A stretch of 64,000 bases of DNA from DATLLN01 sp963720885 (GCA_963720885.1 CAVRGW010000006.1:868001-932000); one strand, 5' to 3'; shown: positions 20,983 through 30,275, counted from the stretch's first letter. The notes: generated by a model from the letters alone, not told the origin. A program made the numbers and translations.

Positions 20983-21076
20983 ACGAACAACCTCCTGACC
21001 TCACCCTTGACGACCCGCCGTGGCCCGGCGGGCGACCAAGTATGGCAGGTGCGTCCATGGGGGTCTAGTCCGCCGT

Positions 21077-21082
21077 TAGGAT
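21077..21082 (+). promoter_or_regulatory. Putative -10 box TAGGAT for the reductase-amidase fusion gene
   Basis: TAGGAT ends seven bases before the ATG at 21090 with no Shine-Dalgarno sequence, so a leaderless mRNA is likely. It lies in the 107-base divergent space facing the importer operon. Confidence 0.5.
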
Positions 21083-21089
21083 CGGTGAG

Positions 21090-23198
21090 ATGGAGTACGT
21101 CGTAGTCGGCGCGGGAGCGATCGGAGGCACTGTCGGCGCGCGGCTCGCGCGCGACGGGCACGATGTCCTGTTCTGCGACGCCGATCCCGAGCACGTCGCG
21201 GCGATCAACGAGTCGGGGCTGACGCTCGAGGGGCCGGTCGAGCAGCTGCAGGTGGCCGTCCGAGCCGTGCTGCCCGAGGATCTCCCGGATGGTCTGGATC
21301 GCGTCCTGCTGGCGGTCAAGGCGCACGACACCGGGGGAGCGATGGCGTCCGTCGGCCCGCGGCTCGCGGAGGACGGCTTCGTCGTGTCGCTGCAGAACGG
21401 CCTCAACGAGCCGGTGATCGCGGACGCGGTCGGGGAGCGACGCGTGGTGGGCGCGTTCGTCAACTTCGGGGCCGACTACCTGGGGCCGGGACGCATCTTC
21501 CTCGGCGGCCGCGGCACGTTCCGGATCGGCGAGCTGGACGGCCGTCGCAGCGACCGGGTCGATGCCCTCGTCGGTGACATCGAGGACGCGGAGGCGAGCG
21601 GCAACGTGCTCGGCTATCTGTGGTCGAAGCAGGCCTACGGGGCGATGCTGTTCGCGACGGCGGTCAGCGACCTGTCGATCGCCGATGCGCTCGCCGACGG
21701 AGCCTACCGGCCGCTGTTCACCGAGCTCGCGCGCCAGGTGCTGGATGCCGCGCCGTGCCCGCCGGAGCCGTTCGACGGTTTCGACCCCGCCGACATCGAG
21801 GGCTCGATCGAGCGGCTGGTCGAGTTCAACCGGCGGTCGGCGAAGACCCACTCGGGCATCTATCGCGACCTGGCCGTTCGCCGGCGGCGCACGGAGGTGG
21901 ATGCCATCCTCGGCCCGGTCGACCGGCCGCTGGTGCGACGCACCGCTGAGCTGATCCACGCCATCGAGGACGGCCGCCGGGTGTGCGAGCGGGCGAACCT
22001 CGACCTGCTGGCGGCCTACGAGCGGCTGGGGAGCTGGGAGCGGCTGAACGCCGTCACCCAGGTCGTCGGGGCACCCGACCGCGCCGCGTCCGGGTCTTTG
22101 CACGGCGTCCCCGTCGCCGTCAAGGACAACATCGACATGGCCGGCCTGGTGACGACCAACGCGTCGACCGTGGCGGTGCCTCCGCCGGCCGAGCAGGATG
22201 CGGCCGTGGTCGCCGCCCTGCGCGCCGCCGGCGCCGACCTGTTCTGCAAGACCAACCTGCTGGAGTACGCCGCGGGCAGCGTCAACCCGGCGTACGGCAT
22301 GACCTTCAACCCACACGATCTGGGGCGCACGTCGGGTGGCTCGAGCAGTGGCTCGGCCGCGCTGGTCGCGGCCGGCGTCTGCCGCCATGCGCTGGGCACC
22401 GACACCGGCGGCTCGATCCGCATCCCGGCGAGCTACTGCGGCATCGTCGGGCTCAAGCCGACGCCCGGCCTGCTGCCGCTGGACGGGGTCTTCCCGCTGT
22501 CGCCGAGCTGCGACACGGTGGGCACGCTGACCCGCAGCTCCCGCGCCGCCGCGCAGCTGCTCGAGGCCATGACCGGCCGTCCGTACGCGATCCGGCCCGT
22601 GAGCGGGGTGCGGGTCGGCGTGATCGATCGGCAGCTGCGCGACCCGGATCTGCGGCCCGACGTTCGCGAGCGCGTCGAGGCTGCGATCACCCGCCTGGCC
22701 AACCTCGGATGCGACCTGGTCGAGATCAACATCCCCGAGCTCGACCTCGCCGACGCCGCGCTGGGCGACGTCGTGCTGAAGGAGGCGCTGGACGTGCACC
22801 GTACGCGGCTGGCGACCGAGGCCGATGGCTACGGCCCCGGGACGCTGGCGCTGCTGCGGGCGGCCGAGGAGGTCGACGACGAGCGGTACCGCCGCGGCCT
22901 GGCCGACATGGCGCGCGTGGCCGACGGATTCCAGCGGGTGCTGGCGGTGGTGGATGTGCTGGCGGGGCCGGCCGTCGCCTATCCGGCGCCGGCCGAGGAT
23001 CCGCCGTTCGGCGCGCCCGAGGGTGAGGTGGAGGCCCGGTTCACCGGGCCCTACAATCTGGCCCGGCTGCCCGCGGTGTCGGTTCCGTGCGGCCTGGTCG
23101 AGGACTACCTGCCGGTCGGCTTGCAGCTGGGCAGCGCCGCACGGGCGGAGGCGCTGCTGCTGTCGGTGACGGCTGCATTCGAGGAGGGCGACGGATGA
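21090..23198 (+). CDS. Fusion of ketopantoate reductase-like (ApbA/PanE) and amidase-signature domains
   Basis: This 702-residue single open frame joins two enzymes. Residues 1 to about 312 form a ketopantoate-reductase-like domain: Rossmann GAGAIGGTVG, LLAVKAHDT, and the C-terminal helical part ending IHAIEDGRRVCERANLDLL. Residues from about 313 form an amidase with the Ser-cisSer-Lys triad: Lys345 (VAVKDN), TSGGSSSGSA (cis-Ser near 419) and GTDTGGSIRIPAS (nucleophile near Ser442). The usual ~60-residue amidase N-terminal helix region is shortened, and no ATG or GTG exists at the junction, so it is not two overlapping genes. Substrates are unknown. Its stop overlaps the creatininase gene (ATGA). 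Confidence 0.85.
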   Translation: MEYVVVGAGAIGGTVGARLARDGHDVLFCDADPEHVAAINESGLTLEGPVEQLQVAVRAVLPEDLPDGLDRVLLAVKAHDTGGAMASVGPRLAEDGFVVSLQNGLNEPVIADAVGERRVVGAFVNFGADYLGPGRIFLGGRGTFRIGELDGRRSDRVDALVGDIEDAEASGNVLGYLWSKQAYGAMLFATAVSDLSIADALADGAYRPLFTELARQVLDAAPCPPEPFDGFDPADIEGSIERLVEFNRRSAKTHSGIYRDLAVRRRRTEVDAILGPVDRPLVRRTAELIHAIEDGRRVCERANLDLLAAYERLGSWERLNAVTQVVGAPDRAASGSLHGVPVAVKDNIDMAGLVTTNASTVAVPPPAEQDAAVVAALRAAGADLFCKTNLLEYAAGSVNPAYGMTFNPHDLGRTSGGSSSGSAALVAAGVCRHALGTDTGGSIRIPASYCGIVGLKPTPGLLPLDGVFPLSPSCDTVGTLTRSSRAAAQLLEAMTGRPYAIRPVSGVRVGVIDRQLRDPDLRPDVRERVEAAITRLANLGCDLVEINIPELDLADAALGDVVLKEALDVHRTRLATEADGYGPGTLALLRAAEEVDDERYRRGLADMARVADGFQRVLAVVDVLAGPAVAYPAPAEDPPFGAPEGEVEARFTGPYNLARLPAVSVPCGLVEDYLPVGLQLGSAARAEALLLSVTAAFEEGDG

Positions 23199-23896
23199 GG
23201 ATGCACGACTGCACGTGGATGCAGATCGAGGAATACCTGCGGGGCGACGACCGGATCGTGCTGCCGCTGGGGTCGACCGAGCAGCACGCCTACCTGTCGC
23301 TGGGCGTCGACGTGATCCTGTCCGAACGGGTGTCGCTGGAGGCGGCCGAGCCGCTGGGCGTGCCGGTGCTGCCGGCGCTGCCCTACGGCCTGACGCCGTA
23401 CTTCGCGGCGTTTCCGGGCAGCCCTTCGCTGCGCCTGGCGACCTACGTGGAGGTCGTGCGCGACCTGCTGGACTCGCTCAACGGCCAGGGCTTCCGGCGG
23501 TTCCTGCTCCTCAACGGGCACGGCGGCAACGAGCCGGTCGCCGGGCTAGCGCTCGAGTGGATGGCGGCGAACCCGGGCGGCCAGGTGCGGTTCCACAGCT
23601 GGTGGAACGGGCCGCACACGTGGGCCGTCGTGCAGCGGATCGATCCCCACGCGACGCACGCGTCGTGGCTCGAGAACTTCCCATGGACGCGGCTGCCGGG
23701 CGTCGAGGTGCCCGCGCAGGGCAAGCCGGTGATCGACCCTGTGCACCTGCGGATCCTCGACCCGGCCGGCGTGCGCGACCTGCTCGAGGACGGCTCGTAC
23801 GGCGGGCGCTACCAGCGCTCGGACGAGGAGATGCTGGAGGTCTGGGCCGCCGGCGTCGCCGAGGTGCGTGCCCTGCTCGAGGACGGCTGGCGGTAG
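23195..23896 (+). CDS. Creatininase-family amidohydrolase
   Basis: The 233-residue protein has metal-binding motifs of the family: PLGSTEQHAYLSLGVD (Glu29, His31, Asp39) and LLNGHGGNEP (His109). Members open cyclic amides or cleave formamides (creatininase, MftE, FAPy deformylase, 3-dehydro-scyllo-inosose hydrolase), so the name does not fix the substrate. The ATG overlaps the fusion-gene stop by four bases, so it is translated with the reductase-amidase. Two bases separate its end from the convergent zinc hydrolase gene. Confidence 0.88.
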   Translation: MRMHDCTWMQIEEYLRGDDRIVLPLGSTEQHAYLSLGVDVILSERVSLEAAEPLGVPVLPALPYGLTPYFAAFPGSPSLRLATYVEVVRDLLDSLNGQGFRRFLLLNGHGGNEPVAGLALEWMAANPGGQVRFHSWWNGPHTWAVVQRIDPHATHASWLENFPWTRLPGVEVPAQGKPVIDPVHLRILDPAGVRDLLEDGSYGGRYQRSDEEMLEVWAAGVAEVRALLEDGWR

Positions 23897-23897
23897 A

Positions 23898-24800
23898 TCA
23901 GTAGCCCGCGCCCAGCCCGAGCAGGATGCCGTCGTCGGCCACTGCGGGGCTGGACGTCAGGAACAGCACGACGCCGTCCTCCGGCGCAGTGACCACCTCG
24001 AGCTCCTCGCCGGCCAGGTCGCGCATCGCCCCCAGCCGCTGCCCGGCGCCGACCTCGTCACCGGCGGCGACGTCGGCAGCCCACCACCCGGCCTCCGCGG
24101 CTCGCAGCCAGATGAACCGGCTGACCATCCGCAGATCGTCGCGCGCCCCGGGCTGTCCGTCCAGCATCCCGGCCTGTCGCAGCGCGTTGGCCAGGCCGTC
24201 CGTATGCGCGCGGATCGCGTCCTCTTCCATCAGCCCGCAGCCTCCGGCCTCCGGCGTGATGCCGGGGATGCCGGCGTCGGCTGCGGCGGCGCTGGTGGTG
24301 CCCTCGATCCGCTGCTCAGGCCCGCGGATCACGTAGCGCAGGCCGTAGGCGCGGGCGAGCGCCTCGGCCCGGTCGGCCACCGGCGACGCGTCGAACAGGG
24401 TGAACGGCTCGAGCGCCTCGACCAGGTCGCCGCCGTGCAGGTCGATCAGCAGGTCGCTGCCCGCGATCAGCTCGGCGAAGACGTGGTGGGCGAGCTGCTC
24501 CGAGTGCGTCCCGTCGGCGCGACCGGGGAAGCAGCGATTCAGGTTCTTGCCGTCCTCGGGCGTGACGAACGCGCTGCGGCCGCGGAACGCCGTGACGTTG
24601 ACGATCGGTGCGGCGACGATCGAGCCGCGCAGCGCACCGGTGTCGACCCCAGCCATGAAGCGGGTCAGCGCTTCCATCGAGGCGTACTCGCAGCCGTGGA
24701 TCCCGGCGATCAGGCACGCTCTCGGCCCGTCCTGCGAGCCTCGCGCCTCGATCACCGGCATCTCGACCGGGCCGATCCGGCGGAGGCTGCGCTCGATCAC
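23898..24800 (-). CDS. Succinylglutamate desuccinylase/aspartoacylase (AstE/AspA) family zinc hydrolase
   Basis: The 300-residue protein has the carboxypeptidase-like zinc site GIHGCEYAS (His35, Glu38) and LLIDLHGGD (His122), then the RxxN-like segment NLNRCFPG and a C-terminal beta domain. The family removes acyl groups from N-acyl amino acids or amidated ligands. The GTG start at 24800 (VIERSLRRIGPVE) overlaps the stop of the M42 gene (GTGA), so the two hydrolases are coupled. Substrate is unknown. Confidence 0.88.
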   Translation of the reverse strand: MIERSLRRIGPVEMPVIEARGSQDGPRACLIAGIHGCEYASMEALTRFMAGVDTGALRGSIVAAPIVNVTAFRGRSAFVTPEDGKNLNRCFPGRADGTHSEQLAHHVFAELIAGSDLLIDLHGGDLVEALEPFTLFDASPVADRAEALARAYGLRYVIRGPEQRIEGTTSAAAADAGIPGITPEAGGCGLMEEDAIRAHTDGLANALRQAGMLDGQPGARDDLRMVSRFIWLRAAEAGWWAADVAAGDEVGAGQRLGAMRDLAGEELEVVTAPEDGVVLFLTSSPAVADDGILLGLGAGY

Positions 24801-25876
24801 TCGATCGGGCCGGTGACGCCGTCGATGAATGCCAGAATCAGCTCGACGGCGCCCTCCAGGTCGTCCAGGTGGACGCAGCCGACGGCCGAGTGGATGTAGC
24901 GCGACGGCAGCGACACGCATCCGGATAGCACGCCGCGGCCGCTCAGCGAGATCGCCCACGCGTCGGTCGCGCCGCCCATCAGCACCTCGCGCTGGTAGGT
25001 GATGCCGGCACCATCGGCGGCCTGTTCGAGGCGGTTGGTCAGCCGCCGCGGCACCGCGTTGCCGATCAGCACCTCGGGCGCCCAGTCGAAGTACTTGATC
25101 GCGGGGCCCCCGCCCAGCTTGATCGGCGCGCGGCCGAAGTCGACGCCGGGGACGTCGCCGCACAGCGTGACGTCGATGGCCAGCGCGACGTCCGGCTGCA
25201 CCCGGAAGCCGGCCGGGCCGGCGCCGCGGATGCCGAGCTCCTCCTGGACGGCGGCCACGCCGACGACTGACGCTGTTGCCGAACGAGACGACAGACGTCG
25301 CAGAACCTCGATCATCACCGCGCAGCCCGCCCGGTCGTCGACCGCCTTGCCGGTGAACACCCGTGTGCCGTTGAGCAGGGCGCCCTCACGCGCGAACGTG
25401 ATCATGTGCCCGACCCGTACACCCAGCGCTTCGGTCTCCTCGCGGCTGGTCGTGCCGACGTCGACGGCGAGCTCGTTCAACTTGAATGGCTTTTCGCGCT
25501 CCGCGGCTTCGAGCAGGTGGTTCGGCTTGGCGCCCGAGATGCCGAGCACGGGCCCCTTGTCGCCGTGGATCAGCAGGTGCTGGTCGACCACCATGCGGTC
25601 GTCGTGGTAGCCGATCGGCGCCAGCCGCACGAACCCTTCGTCCTCGACGTGCTGCACGATGAACCCGAGCTCGTCCATGTGCGCGCAGAGCATCACGGTG
25701 GGTGCGCCGTCGCCCGCGTTGCGCACGAAGTAGTGGTTGCCCAGCGCATCCGAGTCGTGCTCGTCGTACGCGCCGTCGAGCTCCTCGATGACGGCGTCCG
25801 CCACCAGCCGCTCGTCGCCCGAAACGCCGGGGATGGCGTCGAGGCGGGCGAGCAGATCGAGCATGCGGTCGGACAT
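24797..25876 (-). CDS. M42 family glutamyl/leucyl aminopeptidase-like metallopeptidase
   Basis: The 359-residue enzyme shows binuclear metal motifs: AHMDELG (His66, Asp68), GKAVDDRAG, the catalytic pair EELGIRGA, IDVT and PSRYIHSAVG. M42 peptidases are tetrahedral cytosolic aminopeptidases that trim short peptides. It starts 31 bases from the divergent glutamine-synthetase-like gene and is coupled to the AstE-like hydrolase. It would process imported peptides. Confidence 0.93.
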   Translation of the reverse strand: MSDRMLDLLARLDAIPGVSGDERLVADAVIEELDGAYDEHDSDALGNHYFVRNAGDGAPTVMLCAHMDELGFIVQHVEDEGFVRLAPIGYHDDRMVVDQHLLIHGDKGPVLGISGAKPNHLLEAAEREKPFKLNELAVDVGTTSREETEALGVRVGHMITFAREGALLNGTRVFTGKAVDDRAGCAVMIEVLRRLSSRSATASVVGVAAVQEELGIRGAGPAGFRVQPDVALAIDVTLCGDVPGVDFGRAPIKLGGGPAIKYFDWAPEVLIGNAVPRRLTNRLEQAADGAGITYQREVLMGGATDAWAISLSGRGVLSGCVSLPSRYIHSAVGCVHLDDLEGAVELILAFIDGVTGPIE

Positions 25877-25907
25877 CGCGTGGCGGATCGTGCCACAATC
25901 CGCGATC

Positions 25908-27230
25908 GTGGTCGAGGGAGTGCTGCAGCAGGTCGACGACGCGGACGTCCGGCTCGTCCGCTTCCTGTACTGCGACTACGCCGGGATCATCCGCACCAAG
26001 GTTGTGCACCGGGCGAACCTCGAGCGCAAGCTGACCGAGGGCGTCGGCGTGACCCTGGCGCAGTCGGCGCTGAACGTCCGCGACGAGCTGATCGACATCC
26101 CCGAGATGCCGCCGGTGGACGAGGTACGGCTGGTGCCGGACGCGTCGACGTTCACGGTGCTGCCGTGGGTCGAGGCCGGGGGATCGATGGTCGCCAGCCT
26201 GCTCGACCGTTCCCGGGAGCCGTGGTTCGGGTGCACGCGATCGCTGCTGCGCAGGCAGATCGCCGCCGCGGCGGACGCCGGTTTCTCCGTTGAGGCGACG
26301 TTCGAGAACGAGTACTACGTGTACCGGCGCTCGGCCGAAGGCGGCGACCTGCAGCCCGAGCGGCTGCCCGTGTACAGCTCGATCGGGTTCGACGAGTACC
26401 ACGCCGTGCTGCTGGAGACGGTCGACGCCCTGACGGCCCAGGGCATCACCCCCGAGCTGGCGATGAACGAGTACGGCGGCGGGCAGCTGGAGATCTCCGT
26501 GCGCCACGGGCCGGCGCTGGCCGCGGCGGACGCGCAGATCAAGGTGCGCGACACGGTGCGGGGGATCGCGCTGCGCCACGGCTACCGCGCCAGCTTCGCA
26601 CCCAAGCCGTTCCTCGACCAGATCGGCAGCGGCACCCACGTCCACATGTCGCTCTGGCACGAGGGCCGCAACCTGCTGCACGACGCGACGGCGGAGGGCG
26701 GGCTGAGCGAGCTCGGCCGCTGGTGGATCGGCGGCCTGCTCGAACATCTGCCGGCCCTGCTGGCGCTGACCTGCCCGAGCATGAACTCCTATCAGCGGCT
26801 GTCGCCGTCGACCTGGGCAGGCGCCTACCGATGCTGGGGATTCGACAACCGGGAGGCGCCCGTGCGCGTCGCGTCGCCGTACTGGGACCGCGAGGAGCAG
26901 AGTGTCAACGTCGAGCTGAAGTCCTGCGATTCGAGCTCGAACCCGCACCTGGCGCTGGCGGCGACCATCGCCGCCGGCCTGGACGGCATCGCCCGCAAGA
27001 TCGACCCCGGTGCGCCCGTACGGGTCAACCCCGTCAAGCTGGGCAACGCAGAGGGCCTTCCCGGGTCGCTGGCGGTGGTGCTCGACCTGCTGGAGCACGA
27101 CGACGTGCTGACCGACGCCCTCGGGCCGGAGATGACGCGCACCTACCTGCAGTTCAAGCGCAGCGAGGTCGCGGCCTACGCGGGCCTCGACCCCGAGCTG
27201 GTGGCGGCCGAGCATCGGTACAAGTTCTGA
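25908..27230 (+). CDS. Glutamine synthetase family ligase (possible gamma-glutamyl-amine synthetase)
   Basis: The 440-residue protein has the GS fold: EATFENEYYVY (ExE metal motif), NEYGGGQLEIS, GSGTHVHMSLW (catalytic His region), NSYQRL and WGFDNREAPVRV. The usual glutamate-binding ExR motif near the C-terminus reads VELKSCDSSSNPHLALA, with Lys for Arg. It lacks the highly conserved assimilatory GS signatures, and the amine/peptide context suggests gamma-glutamylation of an amine (PuuA/GlnA3-like) rather than ammonia assimilation. GTG at 25908 has CACAAT eight bases upstream and no Shine-Dalgarno sequence. Confidence 0.85.
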   Translation: MVEGVLQQVDDADVRLVRFLYCDYAGIIRTKVVHRANLERKLTEGVGVTLAQSALNVRDELIDIPEMPPVDEVRLVPDASTFTVLPWVEAGGSMVASLLDRSREPWFGCTRSLLRRQIAAAADAGFSVEATFENEYYVYRRSAEGGDLQPERLPVYSSIGFDEYHAVLLETVDALTAQGITPELAMNEYGGGQLEISVRHGPALAAADAQIKVRDTVRGIALRHGYRASFAPKPFLDQIGSGTHVHMSLWHEGRNLLHDATAEGGLSELGRWWIGGLLEHLPALLALTCPSMNSYQRLSPSTWAGAYRCWGFDNREAPVRVASPYWDREEQSVNVELKSCDSSSNPHLALAATIAAGLDGIARKIDPGAPVRVNPVKLGNAEGLPGSLAVVLDLLEHDDVLTDALGPEMTRTYLQFKRSEVAAYAGLDPELVAAEHRYKF

Positions 27231-27256
27231 AAAATCGGGGTCAGACCCGTTTTTTT
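27230..27256. terminator. Bidirectional hairpin terminator / GGGTCAGACCC palindrome
   Basis: A5, then CGGGGTCAGACCCG, then T7 lie exactly between two convergent stop codons (27230 and 27256). The A and T runs make it a plausible intrinsic terminator on both strands. The core also matches a palindrome at 53751-53779. Confidence 0.7.
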
Positions 27257-27951
27257 CATGCCGTCACGCCGCCGTCCACCACCAGCACGGTGCCGTGGGC
27301 ATACGTGGCGTCGTCCGATGCCAGAAAGGACACCGCGCCGGCCACATCCTCGGGCGTGCCCATCCGACGGGCCGGCGCCTCCTGCTCGAACGCCGTCAGG
27401 GCCTGCGGATCCAGCCTGATCCAGTCGGCCATCGGCGTGTCGATCAGGCCCGGGCAGACGCAGTTGATCCGCACGCCGGACGGCCCGTGGTCGAGCGCCA
27501 GGCTGCGCGTGAACAGCACGACGCCGCCCTTCGATGCGTTGTACACGGCCCGCCGGTGACCGCCCTTGATCCCGGCGGTCGACGCGATGTTGACGATGCA
27601 GCCCGACCCCTCGGCCAGCATCGCCGGCAGGAACGTCTTGCACGTCAGGAACGTGCCCTTCAGGTTGACGTCGACGATCCGGTCGTAGTCCTCGACTGTC
27701 AGGTCGGGCACGTCGTGCTCGAAGAACACGCCGGCGACGTTGACCAGCAGCCAGGGCGAGCCCAGCCGTCCCTCGACGGCGTCGCGCAGTCCGATCACCG
27801 CGGCCTCGTCGCGCACGTCGCAGGGAAACTCGCCGCCGTCGATGTCCGTGCGGGCGACGGCGAACCCGTCAGCCTCGAGCCGCGCCGCGACGGCCGCCCC
27901 GATCGCGCCGGCGGCGCCGGTGACCACGGCGACCGGCCCGGCTGCTGGCAT
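27256..27951 (-). CDS. Short-chain dehydrogenase/reductase
   Basis: The 231-residue SDR has TGAAGAIG, NVAG (variant of NNAG), and the catalytic IASTAGIKG...VYNASKGG Ser-Tyr-Lys set. The C-terminal GTVLVVDGG is typical of 3-oxoacyl-reductase-like SDRs. Its ATG shares one base with the stop of the M55 gene (TGATG), so it is cotranslated with the D-aminopeptidase. Substrate is unknown. Confidence 0.9.
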   Translation of the reverse strand: MPAAGPVAVVTGAAGAIGAAVAARLEADGFAVARTDIDGGEFPCDVRDEAAVIGLRDAVEGRLGSPWLLVNVAGVFFEHDVPDLTVEDYDRIVDVNLKGTFLTCKTFLPAMLAEGSGCIVNIASTAGIKGGHRRAVYNASKGGVVLFTRSLALDHGPSGVRINCVCPGLIDTPMADWIRLDPQALTAFEQEAPARRMGTPEDVAGAVSFLASDDATYAHGTVLVVDGGVTA

Positions 27952-28778
27952 CAGCCGGGTTCCGCGATCGTCCGGGTCAGCGAGACGATGGTGACGAACC
28001 GCCGGTACAGGGTGAGCGGCTCGTCCGACACCAGCCGCACCGTGCGCGTGTCCGTCCGCTCGACACCCTCGACCCAGGTCGCCATCTCGGCCATGTCGGA
28101 CGTCAGCAGCGTGATGTCGAGCGTGGCCGGCCGGTCGATGGCCGGTGGGGAGAACGAGGCAAGGCGTCCGAGGGCCGCCTTGGCACCGTCGCGGATCCGC
28201 TCGCAGGCCACCTCCGGATGCAGGCTGTGGGCGGCGAACCGCGTGATCGAGCGCTTGACGACGACTGCCTCGATGCCGGGCATGAACGGCTCGGCCTCAT
28301 CGCGCGTCGCGTCGTCGCCGGTGATCAGGACGACCGGCACGCCGTGGTGCTGCGCGACCAGAGCGTTCAGCGCGCTCTCGCCGACCGGCCGGCCGTTGAG
28401 GCGCGCCTCGTAGATCGCGAACGGGTTGTACGTGTGCGACAGGATCGCCCGCTCGGCCGAGATCGCGCCGTGGTAGGCGATCATGAACACGGCATCGAAG
28501 GAGCCGTCCAGCCCCTCCATCATGTAGAGCGGCTTGTGCTTGCCCGAGATCAGCGACGCGCGGCCGTGCAGCTCGGCCGGCAGCAGGTTCTGCATCGTCC
28601 AGTGGCTGTCGTTCACGACCAGCTCGGCGGCGCCCGCCTCGAGCGCGCCGTCGATTGCCGCGTTGACCTCGTTCTGCAGCAGCCGCCGCCCCATCTCGTA
28701 CTCGCCCGACCCCAGCACCTGGCCCCAGTCGACGATGCCTGCGGTGCCCTCGATGTCGGTTGAGAGGAAGACCTTCAC
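27951..28778 (-). CDS. dppA: M55 family D-aminopeptidase (DppA-like)
   Basis: The 275-residue protein carries the M55 zinc motifs: FLSTDIEGTAG (Asp8, Glu10), VVNDSHW (His59), AYHGA (His103) and VGESALN (Glu134). Bacillus DppA cleaves D-Ala-containing dipeptides and is encoded with a DppBCDE importer, matching the importer found 7 kb away. GTG start at 28778, with GAGGAT nine bases upstream as a possible -10 box. It is coupled to the SDR gene. Confidence 0.92.
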   Translation of the reverse strand: MKVFLSTDIEGTAGIVDWGQVLGSGEYEMGRRLLQNEVNAAIDGALEAGAAELVVNDSHWTMQNLLPAELHGRASLISGKHKPLYMMEGLDGSFDAVFMIAYHGAISAERAILSHTYNPFAIYEARLNGRPVGESALNALVAQHHGVPVVLITGDDATRDEAEPFMPGIEAVVVKRSITRFAAHSLHPEVACERIRDGAKAALGRLASFSPPAIDRPATLDITLLTSDMAEMATWVEGVERTDTRTVRLVSDEPLTLYRRFVTIVSLTRTIAEPG

Positions 28779-28853
28779 GGCCGCGCGATCCTCTCATACG
28801 CGCGCCCTGGGTCGTCGTCCAGATCGGATGATGCCGCGCCTCCTGGCCCGCGA

Positions 28854-28859
28854 TAGGGT
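28854..28859 (+). promoter_or_regulatory. Putative -10 box TAGGGT for cydA1
   Basis: TAGGGT ends nine bases before the ATG at 28869 and no Shine-Dalgarno sequence lies between, consistent with leaderless cydA1B1 mRNA. Confidence 0.5.
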
Positions 28860-28868
28860 CCCGGCCCG

Positions 28869-30275
28869 ATGCCGCTGCTGACGGATGCGCTCGAGCTCTC
28901 TCGCTGGCAGTTCGCGACGACGACGCTGTACCACTTCATCTTCGTCCCGCTGACGCTCGGTCTCGCGCCGCTGCTCGCCGTGATGCAGACCCGGTGGTAC
29001 CGGACGCGCGACGAGCGGTGGCTACGGCTGACGCACTTCTTCGGCACCCTGTTCCTGATCAACTTCGCGATCGGTGCCGCGACCGGGCTGGTACAGGAGT
29101 TCCAGTTCGGGATGAACTGGTCGGCCTTCTCCTCGTACGTCGGCGACGTGTTCGGATCGCCGCTGGCGATCGAGGGGCTGGGCGCCTTCATGCTGGAGTC
29201 GACCTTCATCGGCCTGTGGGTGTTCGGCCGCGACCGGCTTTCGCCGCGGGTGCACCTGGCGACCATCTACCTGGTGTGGCTCGGCACCTGGCTGTCGGCG
29301 TATTTCATCATTGCCGCCAACTCGTGGATGCAGCACCCGGTCGGCTACCACATCGACAAGCAGAACGGCCGCGCCGAGGCGGACGACATCGTCCACATCC
29401 TGTTCCAGGAGTTCGCGGTCGTCGCCTGGGGCCACGCCATCCTTGCGGGGATGATGACCGGCAGCTTCCTGGTGCTCGGCGTCGCCGCGTGGCACCTGCG
29501 GCGGGGCCGCAACACCGAGCTGTTCCGGATGGTCGCGCGGCTGGCGATCATCGTGGCGCTCCCCCTCTCGATCGCGAACCTGGTGTGGGGAAGCGAGTTC
29601 GGCGTCGTCGTCACCAACAACCAGCCGATGAAGATCGCCTCCACGGAGGCGCTGTGGACGACCGCGCAGCCCGCCTCGTTCTCGTTGTTCCAGATCGGCG
29701 GCTGGTCGTCTGAGGATCCGACGCCAACGTACTCGGTCGAGATCCCCGGCCTGCTGTCTTTTCTGGCAACGAACTCGTTCGACGGCAAGGTGGTGGGGAT
29801 CGACGAGCTGCAGAAGCAGGATGAGCAGCAGTACGGACCGGGCAACTACGTGCCCGACGTCAAGCTCGTCTACTGGAGCATGCGTGTGATGGCTTATCTG
29901 GCAACGCTGCTGGTGTTGCTGGCGCTGTGGGGCGCCTGGCTGCTGCACCGCAAGCGGCTGGAGTCCGCCAAGTGGTTCCAGCGAGCCGCGATCCTATGCA
30001 TCGCCTTTCCGTTCCTGTGCAACTTCGCCGGCTGGATCCTGACCGAAGCCGGCCGCCAGCCGTGGGTGGTCTACGGGCTGCTGAAGACGTCGGACGCTGT
30101 TTCGCCGACGTCCAGCACGCTGATGGTCGGCGGAAGCCTGGCCGTGTTCATGGCGCTCTACGCGGGGCTCGGCGCCGCCGACTTCGTGCTCATGCGCCGG
30201 TATGCCCGGCTTGATCCGCCCGAGATCGGCGACGACAGTGGAGAGGGGGCGGCGCTGCCGGCGCCCAGCTACTGA
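28869..30275 (+). CDS. cydA: Cytochrome bd oxidase subunit I (copy 1)
   Basis: The 468-residue membrane protein is the quinol-oxidising, haem-carrying subunit. His22 in TLYHFIFVPLT matches the haem b595 ligand position, and FQFGMNWSAFSSYVGDVFG, AIEGLGAFMLESTF and WMQHPVGY are family hallmarks. The Q-loop is of the short type. The stop TGA shares a base with the cydB start (TGATG). A second CydA lies at 33549. The two copies are clearly paralogous but diverged. Confidence 0.96.
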   Translation: MPLLTDALELSRWQFATTTLYHFIFVPLTLGLAPLLAVMQTRWYRTRDERWLRLTHFFGTLFLINFAIGAATGLVQEFQFGMNWSAFSSYVGDVFGSPLAIEGLGAFMLESTFIGLWVFGRDRLSPRVHLATIYLVWLGTWLSAYFIIAANSWMQHPVGYHIDKQNGRAEADDIVHILFQEFAVVAWGHAILAGMMTGSFLVLGVAAWHLRRGRNTELFRMVARLAIIVALPLSIANLVWGSEFGVVVTNNQPMKIASTEALWTTAQPASFSLFQIGGWSSEDPTPTYSVEIPGLLSFLATNSFDGKVVGIDELQKQDEQQYGPGNYVPDVKLVYWSMRVMAYLATLLVLLALWGAWLLHRKRLESAKWFQRAAILCIAFPFLCNFAGWILTEAGRQPWVVYGLLKTSDAVSPTSSTLMVGGSLAVFMALYAGLGAADFVLMRRYARLDPPEIGDDSGEGAALPAPSY

